Shown here: positions 24,201-36,839 of the stretch, in pieces
How positions within the stretch are numbered: position 1 is the first letter of the stretch
How the letters are laid out: each line of letters starts with the position of its first letter
From: Clusia tigrina
Lineage: Eukaryota; Arthropoda; Insecta; Diptera; Clusiidae
DNA length: 64,000 nucleotides
Direction of reading: 5' to 3'
NCBI GenBank assembly: GCA_920105625.2
Contig: OV050031.1
Span: forward strand, 93,687,676-93,751,675
Translations under genes and position numbers: made by a program
The notes under the pieces: model-generated
The model's input: only the letters and a program-made list of their open reading frames with translations
Told to the model about the DNA's origin: nothing
The model's database searches: none

Positions 24201-24902
24201 CGAGCCTCTTGTCAATTTAGGCTATTGCTCAAAGCTATGCTACCCTTGAATCCCATATCAATCACTGATAAAACTTCAAATGGCCCTAACTTATATACGG
24301 TACGTCCTACACCCATCAAAGTTTGCAACATACAAATGCTTGTAACTTTTTACTGGAGTGTCATAAAACCTTGAAATTTTGTAACAATAAAGTACTCGAG
24401 CCTCTTGTCAATTTAAGCTATCGCTCAAAGCTATGCTACCCTCAAGTCCCAAATCAAACACTGATAAAACTTCAAATGGCCCTAAATTCTATACGGTACG
24501 TCCTACACCTATCAAAGTTTGCAACATACAAATGCTTGTAACTTTTTACTGGAGCGTCATAAAACCTGGAAATTTTGTAACAATAAAGTACTAGAGCCTC
24601 TTGTCAATTTAAGCTATCGCTCAAAGCTATGCAACCTTTGAATCCCAAATAAAACACTGATAAAACTTCAAATGGCCCTAACTTCTATACGGTACGTCCT
24701 ACACCTATCAAAGTTTGCAACATACAAATGCTTGTAACTTTTTACTGGAGCGTCATAAAACCTTGAAATTTTGTAACAATAAAGTACTCAAGCCGCTTGT
24801 CAATTTAAGCTATCGCTCAAAGCTATGCTACCCTTGAGTCCCAAATCAAACACTGATAAAACTTCAAATGGCCCTAACTTCTATACGGTACGTCCTACAC
24901 CT
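21240..24902 (+). repeat. Remainder of region II: shuffled family II monomers
   Basis: Family II subtypes recur here in broken order: CAATTAAGG monomers at 21568, 22941 and 23922 (the last two with TTTTCAACATAT); CCCTCAAG at 21961 and 24315; TACTAGAGCC at 22157 and 24511; CTCGATCC at 23138; GCTGCCCTTAAG at 23726. The block resembles the 14-mer and 24-mer repeats with monomers lost and rejoined. The last family II stretch (24315-24706) is repeated with its neighbours at 27835. Confidence 0.8.
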
Positions 24903-25294
24903 ATCAAAGTTTGCAACATATAAATGCTTGTAACTTTTTACTGGAGCGTCATAAAACCTTGAAATTTTGTAACAATAAAGTACTCGAGCCTCTTGTCAAT
25001 TTAAGCTATCGCTCAAAGCTATGCTACCCTTGAGTCCCGAATCAAACACTGATAAAACTTCAAATGGCCCTAACTTCTATACGGTACGTCCTACACCTAT
25101 CAAAGTTTGCAACATACAAATGCTTGTAACTTTTTACTGGAGCGTCATAAAACCTTGAAATTTTGTAACAATAAAGTACTCGAGCCTCTTGTCAATTTAA
25201 GCTATCGCTCAAAGCTATGCTACCCTTGAATCCCAAATCAAACACTGAAAAAACTTCAAATGGCCCTAACTTCTATACGGTACGTCCTACACCT

Positions 25295-26854
25295 ATCAAA
25301 GTTTGCAACACACAAATGCATTTAACTTTTTACTGGAGCGTCATAAAACCTTGAAATTTTGTAACAATAAAGTACTCGAGCCTCTTGTCAATTTAAGCTA
25401 TTGCTCAAAGCTATGCTACCCTTGTATCCCAAATCAAACACTGATAAAACTTCAAATGGCCCTAACTTCTATACGGTACGCCCTACACCTATCAAAGTTT
25501 GCAACATATAAATGCTTGTAACTTTTTACTGAGGCGTCATAAAACATTGAAATTTTGTAACAATAAAGTACTCGAGCCTCTTGTCAATTTAAGCTATCGC
25601 TCAAAGTTATGCTACCCTTAAGTCACAAATAAAACACTGATAAAACTTCAAATGGCCCTAACTTCTATACGGTACGTCCAACAATTATCAAAGTTTGCAA
25701 CATACAAATGCTTGTAACTTTTTACTGGAGCGTCATAAAACCTTGAAATTTTGTAACGATAAAGCACTCGAGCCTCTTGTTAATTTAAGCTATCGCTCAA
25801 AGCTATGCTACCATTGAATCCCAAATCAAACACTGATAAAACTTCAAATGGCCCTAAATTCTATACGGTACGTCCTACACCTATCAAAGTTTGCAACATA
25901 TAAATGCTTGTAACTTTTCACTGGAGCGTCATAAAACCTTGAAATTTTGTATCAATAAAGTACTCGAGTCTCTTGTCAATTTAAGCTATCGCTCAAATCT
26001 ATGCTACCCTTAAGTCCCAAATCAAACACTGATAAAACTTTAAATGGCCCTAACTTCTATACGGTACGTCCTACACCTATCAAAGTTTGCAACATACAAA
26101 TGCTTGTAACTTTTTATTGGAGCGTCATAAAACCTTGAAATTTTGTAACAATAAAGCACTCGAGCCTCTTGTCAATTTAAGCTATCGCTCAAAGCTATGC
26201 TACCCTTAAGTCCCAAATCAAACACTGATAAAACTTCAAATGGCCCTAACTTCTATACGGTACGTCCTACACCTATCAAAGTTTGCAACATATAAATGCT
26301 TGTAACTTTGCGTCATAAAACCTTGAAATTTTGTAACAATAAAGTACTCGAGCCTCTTGTCAATTTAAGCTATCGCTCAAAGCTATGCTACCCTTGAATC
26401 CCAAATCAAACACTGATAAAACTTCAAATGGCCCTAACTTCTGTATGGTACGTCCTACACCTATCAGAGTTTGCAACATACAAATGCTTGTAACTTTTTA
26501 CTGGAGCGTCATAAAACCTTGAAATTTTGTAACAATAAAGTACTCGAGCCGCTTGTCAATTTAAGCTATCGCTCAAAGCTATGCTACCCTTGAGTCCCAA
26601 ATCAAACACTGCTAAAACTTCAAATGGCCCTAACTTCTATACGGTACGTCCTACACCTATCAAAGTTTGCAACATACAAATGCTTGTAAATTTTTACTGG
26701 AGCGTCATAAAACCTTGAAATTTTGTAACAATAAAGCACTCGAGCCTCTTGTCAATTTAAGCTAACGCTCAAAGCTATGCTACCCTTGAATTCCAAATCA
26801 ATCACTGTTAAAACTTCAAATGGCCCTAACTTCTGTACGGTACGTCATACACCT
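25295..26854 (+). repeat. 8-monomer cassette of region III, copy 1 (1560 bp)
   Basis: Ordered subtypes: CACAAATGCATTTAAC with CTTGTATCCC and TACGCCCTACACC; GAGGCGTCATAAAACATTG with AAGTCACAAAT and GTCCAACAATTATC; TAACGATAAAGC with TTGTTAATTT and ACCATTGAATCC; TGTATCAATAAAG with CTCAAATCTATG; TTTTTATTGG; the 188-bp deletion monomer; ATCAGAGTTTGC with GAGCCGC; and TAAATTTTTACTGG with GCTAACGCTC. The same order recurs at 29208, 32534 and 38606, each time 1560 bp. Confidence 0.92.
26275..26462 (+). repeat. 188-bp deletion monomer, copy 1
   Basis: Reads GTAACTTTGCGTCATAAAACC: eight bases (TTACTGGA) are missing after GTAACTTT, at about 26309. It is the sixth monomer of the region III cassette. The same deletion at the same place in all four cassettes shows descent from one event. 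Confidence 0.95.
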
Positions 26855-29207
26855 ATCAAAGTTTGCAACTTACAAATGCTTGTAACTTTTGACTGGAGCG
26901 TCATAAAACCTTGATATTTTGTAACAATAAAGTACTCGAGCCTCTTGTCAATTTAAGCTATCGCTCAAAGCTATGCTACCCTTGAGTCCCAAATCAAACA
27001 CTGATAAAACTTCAAATGGCCCTAAGCTCTATACGGTACGTCCTACACCTATCAAAGTTTGCAACATACAAATGCTTGTAACTTTTTACTGGAGCGTAAT
27101 AAAACCTTGAAATTTTGTAACAATAAAGTACTCGAGCCTCTTGTCAATTTAAGCTATCGCTCAAAGCTATGCTACCCTTGAGTCCCAAATCAAACACTGA
27201 TAAAACTTCAAATGGCCCTAACTTCTATACGGTACGTCCTACACCTATCAAAGCTTACAACATGCAAATGTTTGTAACTTTTCACTGGAGCGTCATAAAA
27301 CCTTGAAATTTTATAACAATAAAGTATTCGAGCCTCTTGTCAATTTAAGCTATCGCTCAAAGCTATGCTACCCTTAAGTCCCAAATCAAACACTGATAAA
27401 ACTTCAAATGGCACTAAATTCTATACGGTACGTCCTACACCTATCAAAGTTTGCAACATACAAATGCTTGTAACTTTTTACTGGAGCGTCATAAAACCTT
27501 GAAATTTTGTAACAATAAAGTACTCGAGCCTCTTGTCAATTTAAGCTATCGCTCAAAGCTATGCTACCCTTGAATCCCAAATAAATCACTGATAAAACTT
27601 CAAATTGCCCTAACTTCTGTACGGTACGTCCTACACCTATCAAAGTTTGCAACATACAAATGCTTGTAACTTTTTACTGGAGCGTCATAAAACCTTGAAA
27701 TTTTGTAACAATAAAGTACTCGAGCCTCTTGTCAATTTAAGCTATTGCTCAAAGCTATGCTACCCTTGAATCCCAAATCAATCACTGATAAAACTTCAAA
27801 TGGCCCTAACTTCTATACGGTACGTCCTACACCCATCAAAGTTTGCAACATACAAATGCTTGTAACTTTTTACTGGAGTGTCATAAAACCTTGAAATTTT
27901 GTAACAATAAAGTACTCGAGCCTCTTGTCAATTTAAGCTATCGCTCAAAGCTATGCTACCCTCAAGTCCCAAATCAAACACTGATAAAACTTCAAATGGC
28001 CCTAAATTCTATACGGTACGTCCTACACCTATCAAAGTTTGCAACATACAAATGCTTGTAACTTTTTACTGGAGCGTCATAAAACCTGGAAATTTTGTAA
28101 CAATAAAGTACTAGAGCCTCTTGTCAATTTAAGCTATCGCTCAAAGCTATGCAACCTTTGAATCCCAAATAAAACACTTTTAAAACTTCAAATGGCCCTA
28201 ACTTCTATACGGTACGTCCTACACCTATCAAAGTTTGCAACATACAAATGCTTGTAACTTTTTATTGGAGCGTCATAAAACCTTGAAATTTTGTAACAAT
28301 AAAGTACTCGAGCCGCTTGTCAATTTAAGCTATCGCTCAAAGCTATGCTACCCTTGAGTCCCAAATCAAACACTGATAAAACTTCAAATGGTCCTAAATT
28401 CTATACGGTACGTCCTACACCTATCAAAGTTTGCAACATATAAATGCTTGTAACTTTTTACTGGAGCGTCATAAAACCCTGAAATTTTGTAACAATAAAG
28501 TACTCGAGCCTCTTTGTCAATTTAAGCTATTGCTCAAAGCTATGCTACCCTTGAGTCCCGAATCAAACACTGATAAAACTTCAAATGGCCCTAACTTCTA
28601 TACGGTACGTCCTACACCTATCAAAGTTTGCAACATACAAATGCTTGTAACTTTTTACTGGAGCGTCATAAAACCTTGAAATTTTGTAACAATAAAGTAC
28701 TCGAGCCTCTTGTCAATTTAAGCTATCGCTCAAAGCTATGCTACCCTTGAATCCCAAATCAAACACTGATAAAACTTCAAATGGCCCTAACTTCTATACG
28801 GTACGTCCTACACCTATCAAAGTTTGCAACACACAAATGCATTTAACTTTTTACTGGAGCGTCATAAAACCTTGAAATTTTGTAACAATAAAGTACTCGA
28901 GCCTCTTGTCAATTTAAGCTATTGCTCAAAGCTATGCTACCCTTGTATCCCAAATCAAACACTGATAAAACTTCAAATGGCCCTAACTTCTATACGGTAC
29001 GTCCTACACCTATCAAAGTTTGCAACATACAAATGCTTGTAACTTTTTACTGGAGCGTCATAAAACCTTGAAATTTTGTAACAATAAAGTACTCGAGCCT
29101 CTTGTCAATTTAAGCTATCGCTCAAAGCTATGCTACCCTTGAGTCCCAAATCAAACACTGATAAAGCTTCAAATGGCCCTAAATTCTATACGGTACGTCC
29201 TACACCT
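26855..29207 (+). repeat. Region III monomers between cassettes 1 and 2
   Basis: Twelve monomers. 26855-27834 carry TTTTGACTGG, GCGTAATAAAACC, CAAAGCTTACAACATGC with TTTTATAAC, and AAATAAATCAC variants. 27835-29011 repeat 24315-25490 at an offset of about 3520 bp: CCCTCAAG, AACCTGGAAATT/TACTAGAGCC, ACATATAAATG, GAGTCCCGAATC and CACAAATGCATTTAAC in order. The monomer at 28423 is 197 bp (CCTCTTTGTCAA). So an 18-monomer period spans 24315-27834. Confidence 0.85.
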
Positions 29208-30767
29208 ATCAAAGTTTGCAACACACAAATGCATTTAACTTTTTACTGGAGCGTCATAAAACCTTGAAATTTTGTAACAATAAAGTACTCGAGCCTCTTG
29301 TCAATTTAAGCTATTGCTCAAAGCTATGCTACCCTTGTATCCCAAATCAAACACTGATAAAACTTCAAATGGCCCTAACTTCTATACGGTACGCCCTACA
29401 CCTATCAAAGTTTGCAACATATAAATGCTTGTAACTTTTTACTGAGGCGTCATAAAACATTGAAATTTTGTAACAATAAAGTACTCGAGCCTCTTGTCAA
29501 TTTAAGCTATCGCTCAAAGTTATGCTACCCTTAAGTCACAAATAAAACACTGATAAAACTTCAAATGGCCCTAACTTCTATACGGTACGTCCAACAATTA
29601 TCAAAGTTTGCAACATACAAATGCTTGTAACTTTTTACTGGAGCGTCATAAAACCTTGAAATTTTGTAACGATAAAGCACTCGAGCCTCTTGTTAATTTA
29701 AGCTATCGCTCAAAGCTATGCTACCATTGAATCCCAAATCAAACACTGATAAAACTTCAAATGGCCCTAAATTCTATACGGTACGTCCTACACCTATCAA
29801 AGTTTGAAACATATAAATGCTTGTAACTTTTCACTGGAGCGTCATAAAACCTTGAAATTTTGTATCAATAAAGTACTCGAGTCTCTTGTCAATTTAAGCT
29901 ATCGCTCAAATCTATGCTACCCTTAAGTCCCAAATCAAACACTGATAAAACTTTAAATGGCCCTAACTTCTATACGCTACGTCCTACACCTATCAAAGTT
30001 TGCAACATACAAATGCTTGTAACTTTTTATTGGAGCGTCATAAAACCTTGAAATTTTGTAACAATAAAGCACTCGAGCCTCTTGTCAATTTAAGCTATCG
30101 CTCAAAGCTATGCTACCCTTAAGTCCCAAATCAAACACTGATAAAACTTCAAATGGCCCTAACTTCTATACGGTACGTCCTACACCTATCAAAGTTTGCA
30201 ACATATAAATGCTTGTAACTTTGCGTCATAAAACCTTGAAATTTTGTAACAATAAAGTACTCGAGCCTCTTGTCAATTTAAGCTATCGCTCAAAGCTATG
30301 CTACCCTTGAATCCCAAATCAAACACTGATAAAACTTCAAATGGCCCTAACTTCTGTATGGTACGTCCTACACCTATCAGAGTTTGCAACATACAAATGC
30401 TTGTAACTTTTTACTGGAGCGTCATAAAACCTTGAAATTTTGTAACAATAAAGTACTCGAGCCGCTTGTCAATTTAAGCTATCGCTCAAAGCTATGCTAC
30501 CCTTGAGTTCCAAATCAAACACTGCTAAAACTTCAAATGGCCCTAACTTCTATACGGTACATCCTACACCTATCAAAGTTCGCAACATACAAATGCTTGT
30601 ACATTTTTACTGGAGCGTCATAAAACCTTGAAATTTTGTAACAATAAAGCACTCGAGCCTCTTGTCAATTTAAGCTAACGCTCAAAGCTATGCTACCCTT
30701 GAATTCCAAATCAATCACTGTTAAAACTTCAAATGGCCCTAACTTCTGTACGGTACGTCATACACCT
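29208..30767 (+). repeat. 8-monomer cassette of region III, copy 2 (1560 bp)
   Basis: Matches copy 1 at an offset of 3913 bp throughout, including the 188-bp monomer. Private changes include TTTGAAACATAT near 29813, TACGCTACG near 29976, and ACATCC (CpG to CpA) near 30560. It is preceded by two extra monomers (28816 and 29012) that are absent upstream of copy 1. Confidence 0.9.
30188..30375 (+). repeat. 188-bp deletion monomer, copy 2
   Basis: Same 8-bp loss, junction at about 30222, sixth monomer of cassette copy 2. Confidence 0.95.
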
Positions 30768-31552
30768 ATCAAAGTTTGCAACTTACAAATGCTTGTAACT
30801 TTTTACTGGAGCGTCATAAAACCTTGAAATTTTGTAACAATAAAGTACTCGAGCCGCTTGTCAATTTAAGCTATCGCTCAAAGCTATGCTACCCTTGAGT
30901 CCCAAATCAAACACTGATAAAACTTCAAATGGCCCTAAATTCTATACGGTACGTCCTACACCTATCAAAGTTTGCAACATATAAATGCTTGTAACTTTTT
31001 ACTGGAGCGTCATAAAACCCTGAAATTTTGTAACAAGAAAGTACTCGAGCCTCTTTGTCAATTTAAGCTATTGCTCAAAGCTATGCTACCCTTGAGTCCC
31101 GAATCAAACACTGATAAAACTTCAAATGGCCCTAACTTCTATACGGTACGTCCTACACCTATCAAAGTTTGCAACATACAAATGCTTGTAACTTTTTACT
31201 GGAGCGTCATAAAACCTTGAAATTTTGTAACAATAAAGTACTCGAGCCTCTTGTCAATTTAAGCTATCGCTCAAAGCTATGCTACCCTTGAATCCCAAAT
31301 CAAACACTGATAAAACTTCAAATGGCCCTAACTTCTATACGGTACGTCCTACACCTATCAAAGTTTGCAACACACAAATGCATTTAACTTTTTACTGGAG
31401 CGTCATAAAACCTTGAAATTTTGTAACAATAAAGTACTCGAGCCTCTTGTCAATTTAAGCTAACGCTCAAAGCTATGCTACCCTTGAATTCCAAATCAAT
31501 CACTGTTAAAACTTCAAATGGCCCTAACTTCTGTACGGTACGTCATACACCT
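30768..31552 (+). repeat. 4-monomer block, first of a tandem pair (785 bp)
   Basis: Monomers: TTTGCAACTTAC with GAGCCGC; ACATATAAATG with AAACCCTG, AACAAGAAAG and CCTCTTTGTC (197 bp); GAGTCCC/GAATCCC plain; and a CACAAATGCATTTAAC hybrid. The same four follow at 31553 with an offset of 785 bp. AACAAGAAAG, which destroys the AATAAA hexamer, occurs only in these two blocks. Confidence 0.9.
31357..31552 (+). repeat. Hybrid monomer at the 785-bp duplication junction
   Basis: Starts as the CACAAATGCATTTAAC subtype (like 32142) and ends as the GCTAACGCTC, GAATTCCAAATCAATCAC, GTCATACACC subtype (like 30572). The switch lies between GTACTCG and GCTAACG, about 31437-31464 (unit about 81-107). Confidence 0.85.
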
Positions 31553-32337
31553 ATCAAAGTTTGCAACTTACAAATGCTTGTAACTTTTTACTGGAGCGTC
31601 ATAAAACCTTGAAATTTTGTAACAATAAAGTACTCGAGCCGCTTGTCAATTTAAGCTATCGCTCAAAGCTATGCTACCCTTGAGTCCCAAATCAAACACT
31701 GATAAAACTTCAAATGGCCCTAAATTCTATACGGTACGTCCTACACCTATCAAAGTTTGCAACATATAAATGCTTGTAACTTTTTACTGGAGCGTCATAA
31801 AACCCTGAAATTTTGTAACAAGAAAGTACTCGAGCCTCTTTGTCAATTTAAGCTATTGCTCAAAGCTATGCTACCCTTGAGTCCCGAATCAAACACTGAT
31901 AAAACTTCAAATGGCCCTAACTTCTATACGGTACGTCCTACACCTATCAAAGTTTGCAACATACAAATGCTTGTAACTTTTTACTGGAGCGTCATAAAAC
32001 CTTGAAATTTTGTAACAATAAAGTACTCGAGCCTCTTGTCAATTTAAGCTATCGCTCAAAGCTATGCTACCCTTGAATCCCAAATCAAACACTGATAAAA
32101 CTTCAAATGGCCCTAACTTCTATACGGTACGTCCTACACCTATCAAAGTTTGCAACACACAAATGCATTTAACTTTTTACTGGAGCGTCATAAAACCTTG
32201 AAATTTTGTAACAATAAAGTACTCGAGCCTCTTGTCAATTTAAGCTATTGCTCAAAGCTATGCTACCCTTGTATCCCAAATCAAACACTGATAAAACTTC
32301 AAATGGCCCTAACTTCTATACGGTACGTCCTACACCT
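31553..32337 (+). repeat. 4-monomer block, second of a tandem pair (785 bp)
   Basis: Second copy of 30768-31552. Its last monomer (32142) is the ordinary CACAAATGCATTTAAC form with GCTATTGCTC and CTTGTATCCC, showing that the first copy's last monomer is the recombinant one. Confidence 0.9.
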
Positions 32338-32533
32338 ATCAAAGTTTGCAACATACAAATGCTTGTAACTTTTTACTGGAGCGTCATAAAACCTTGAAAT
32401 TTTGTAACAATAAAGTACTCGAGCCTCTTGTCAATTTAAGCTATCGCTCAAAGCTATGCTACCCTTGAGTCCCAAATCAAACACTGATAAAACTTCAAAT
32501 GGCCCTAAATTCTATACGGTACGTCCTACACCT

Positions 32534-34093
32534 ATCAAAGTTTGCATCACACAAATGCATTTAACTTTTTACTGGAGCGTCATAAAACCTTGAAATTTTG
32601 TAACAATAAAGTACTCGAGCCTCTTGTCAATTTAAGCTATTGCTCAAAGCTATGCTACCCTTGTATCCCAAATCAAACACTGATAAAACTTCAAATGGCC
32701 CTAACTTCTATACGGTACGCCCTACACCTATCAAAGTTTGCAACATATAAATGCTTGTAACTTTTTACTGAGGCGTCATAAAACATTGAAATTTTGTAAC
32801 AATAAAGTACTCGAGCCTCTTGTCAATTTAAGCTATCGCTCAAAGTTATGCTACCCTTAAGTCACAAATAAAACACTGATAAAACTTCAAATGGCCCTAA
32901 CTTCTATACGGTACGTCCAACAATTATCAAAGTTTGCAACATACAAATGCTTGTAACTTTTTACTGGAGCGTCATAAAACCTTGAAATTTTGTAACGATA
33001 AAGCACTCGAGCCTCTTGTTAATTTAAGCTATCGCTCAAAGCTATGCTACCATTGAATCCCAAATCAAACACTGATAAAACTTCAAATGGCCCTAAATTC
33101 TATACGGTACGTCCTACACCTATCAAAGTTTGCAACATATAAATGCTTGTAACTTTTCACTGGAGCGTCATAAAACCTTGAAATTTTGTATCAATAAAGT
33201 ACTCGAGTCTCTTGTCAATTTAAGCTATCGCTCAAATCTATGCTACCCTTAAGTCCCAAATCAAACACTGATAAAACTTTAAATGGCCCTAACTTCTATA
33301 CGGTACGTCCTACACCTATCAAAGTTTGCAACATACAAAAGCTTGTAACTTTTTATTGGAGCGTCATAAAACCTTGAAATTTTGTAACAATAAAGCACTC
33401 GAGCCTCTTGTCAATTTAAGCTATCGCTCAAAGCTATGCTACCCTTAAGTCCCAAATCAAACACTGATAAAACTTCAAATGGCCCTAACTTCTATACGGT
33501 ACGTCCTACACCTATCAAAGTTTGCAACATATAAATGCTTGTAACTTTGCGTCATAAAACCTTGAAATTTTGTAACAATAAAGTACTCGAGCCTCTTGTC
33601 AATTTAAGCTATCGCTCAAAGCTATGCTACCCTTGAATCCCAAATCAAACACTGATAAAACTTCAAATGGCCCTAACTTCTGTATGGTACGTCCTACACC
33701 TATCAGAGTTTGCAACATAGAAATGCTTGTAACTTTTTACTGGAGCGTCATAAAACCTTGAAATTTTGTAACAATAAAGTACTCGAGCCGCTTGTCAATT
33801 TAAGCTATCGCTCAAAGCTATGCTACCCTTGAGTCCCAAATCAAACACTGCTAAAACTTCAAATGGCCCTAACTTCTATACGGTACGTCCTACACCTATC
33901 AAAGTTTGCAACATACAAATGCTTGTAAATTTTTACTGGAGCGTCATAAAACCTTGAAATTTTGTAACAATAAAGCACTCGAGCCTCTTGTCAATTTAAG
34001 CTAACGCTCAAAGCTATGCTACCCTTGAATTCCAAATCAATCACTGTTAAAACTTCAAATGGCCCTAACTTCTGTACGGTACGTCATACACCT
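32534..34093 (+). repeat. 8-monomer cassette of region III, copy 3 (1560 bp)
   Basis: Matches copy 2 at an offset of 3326 bp. Private changes include TTTGCATCACAC near 32545, ACAAAAGCTTG near 33336 and ACATAGAAATG near 33718. Downstream (34094-35073) it continues to match the sequence downstream of copy 1, but with one monomer fewer. Confidence 0.9.
33514..33701 (+). repeat. 188-bp deletion monomer, copy 3
   Basis: Same 8-bp loss, junction at about 33548, sixth monomer of cassette copy 3. Confidence 0.95.
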
Positions 34094-36839
34094 ATCAAAG
34101 TTTGCAACTTACAAATGCTTGTAACTTTTGACTGGAGCGTCATAAAACCTTGAAATTTTGTAACAATAAAGTACTCGAGCCTCTTGTCAATTTAAGCTAT
34201 CGCTCAAAGCTATGCTACCCTTGAGTCCCAAATCAAACACTGATAAAACTTCAAATGGCCCTAACTTCTATACGGTACGTCCTACACCTATCAAAGCTTA
34301 CAACATGCAAATGTTTGTAACTTTTCACTGGAGCGTCATAAAACCTTGAAATTTTATAACAATAAAGTATTCGAGCCTCTTGTCAATTTAAGCTATCGCT
34401 CAAAGCTATGCTACCCTTAAGTCCCAAATCAAACACTGATAAAACTTCAAATGGCACTAAATTCTATACGGTACGTCCTACACCTATCAAAGTTTGCAAC
34501 ATACAAATGCTTGTAACTTTTTACTGGAGCGTCATAAAACCTTGAAATTTTGTAACAATAAAGTACTCGAGCCTCTTGTCAATTTAAGCTATCGCTCAAA
34601 GCTATGCTACCTTTGAATCCCAAATAAATCACTGATAAAACTTCAAATTGCCCTAACTTCTGTACGGTACGTCCTACACCTATCAAAGTTTGCAACATAC
34701 AAATGCTTGTAACTTTTTACTGGAGCGTCATAAAACCTTGAAATTTTGTAACAATAAAGTACTCGAGCCTCTTGTCAATTTAAGCTATTGCTCAAAGCTA
34801 TGCTACCCTTGAATCCCAAATCAATCACTGATAAAACTTCAAATGGCCCTAACTTCTATACGGTACGTCCTACACCCATCAAAGTTTGCAACATACAAAT
34901 GCTTGTAACTTTTTACTGGAGTGTCATAAAACCTTGAAATTTTGTAACAATAAAGTACTCGAGCCTCTTGTCAATTTAAGCTATCGCTCAAAGCTATGCA
35001 ACCTTTGAATCCCAAATAAAACACTTTTAAAACTTCAAATGGCCCTAACTTCTATACGGTACGTCCTACACCTATCAAAGTTTGCAACATACAAATGCTT
35101 GTAACTTTTTACTGGAGCGTCATAAAACCTTGAAATTTTGTAACAATAAAGTACTCGAGCCGCTTGTCAATTTAAGCTATCGCTCAAAGCTATGCTACCC
35201 TTGAGTCCCAAATCAAACACTGATAAAACTTCAAATGGCCCTAAATTCTATACGGTACGTCCTACACCTATCAAAGTTTGCAACATATAAATGCTTGTAA
35301 CTTTTTACTGGAGCGTCATAAAACCCTGAAATTTTGTAACAATAAAGTACTCGAGCCTCTTTGTCAATTTAAGCTATTGCTCAAAGCTATGCTACCCTTG
35401 AGTCCCGAATCAAACACTGATAAAACTTCAAATGGCCCTAACTTCTATACGGTACGTCCTACACCTATCAAAGTTTGCAACATACAAATGCTTGTAACTT
35501 TTTACTGGAGCGTCATAAAACCTTGAAATTTTGTAACAATAAAGTACTCGAGCCTCTTGTCAATTTAAGCTATCGCTCAAAGCTATGCTACCCTTGAATC
35601 CCAAATCAAACACTGATAAAACTTCAAATGGCCCTAACTTCTATACGGTACGTCCTACACCTATCAAAGTTTGCAACACACAAATGCATTTAACTTTTTT
35701 ACTGGAGCCTCATAAAACCTTGAAATTTTGTAACAATAAAGTACTCGAGCCTCTTGTCAATTTAAGCTATTGCTCAAAGCTATGCTACCCTTGTATCCCA
35801 AATCAAACACTGATAAAACTTCAAATGGCCCTAACTTCTATACGGTACGTCCTACACCTATCAAAGTTTGCAACATACAAATGCTTGTAACTTTTTACTG
35901 GAGCGTCATAAAACCTTGAAATTTTGTAACAATAAAGTACTCGAGCCGCTTGTCAATTTAAGCTATCGCTCAAAGCTATGCTACCCTTGAGTCCCAAATC
36001 AAACACTGATAAAACTTCAAATGGCCCTAAATTCTATACGGTACGTCCTACACCTATCAAAGTTTGCAACATATAAATGCTTGTAACTTTTTACTGGAGC
36101 GTCATAAAACCCTGAAATTTTGTAACAATAAAGTACTCGAGCCTCTTGTCAATTTAAGCTATTGCTCAAAGCTATGCTACCCTTGAGTCCCGAATCAAAC
36201 ACTGATAAAACTTCAAATGGCCCTAACTTCTATACGGTACGTCCTACACCTATCAAAGTTTGTAACATACAAATGCTTGTAACTTTTTACTGGAGCGTCA
36301 TAAAACCTTGAAATTTTGTAACAATAAAGTACTCGAGCCTCTTGTCAATTTAAGCTATCGCTCAAAGCTATGCTACCCTTGAATCCCAAATAAATCACTG
36401 ATAAAACTTCAAATTGCCCTAACTTCTGTACGGTACGTCCTACACCTATCAAAGTTTGCAACATACAAATGCTTGTAACTTTTTACTGGAGCGTCATAAA
36501 ACCTTGAAATTTTGTAACAATAGAGTACTCGAGCCTCTTGTCAATTTAAGCTATCGCTCAAAGCTATGCTACCCTTGAGTCCCAAATCAAACACTGATAA
36601 AACTTCAAATGGCCCTAACTTCTATACGGTACGTCCTACACCTATCAAAGTTTGCAACATACAAATGCTTGAAACTTTTTACTGGAGCGTCATAAAACCT
36701 TGAAATTTTGTAACAATAAAGTACTCGAGCCTCTTGTCAATTTAAGCTATCTCTCAAAGCTATGCTACCCTTGAGTCCCAAATCAAACACTGCTAAAACT
36801 TCAAATGGCCCTAACTTCTGTACGGTACGTCCTACACCT
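34094..36839 (+). repeat. Region III monomers between cassette 3 and the family II slice
   Basis: Fourteen monomers. 34094-35073 match the stretch after cassette 1 with one GCGTAAT monomer missing. 35074-36055 match 28227-29207 in subtype order but lack the CCCTCAAG and TACTAGAGCC monomers. The monomer at 35663 is 197 bp (an extra T before ACTGGAGCCTC). 36056-36839 end with a GAAACTTTTTACTGG monomer with TATCTCTC, a subtype otherwise typical of regions IV and V. Confidence 0.8.

Noticed and set aside
35585..35890. Longest open frame in the window, 101 codons
   Set aside because: It results from a one-base insertion (an extra T near 35696) that joins two chance frames of adjacent monomers; the translation is ordinary satellite sequence.
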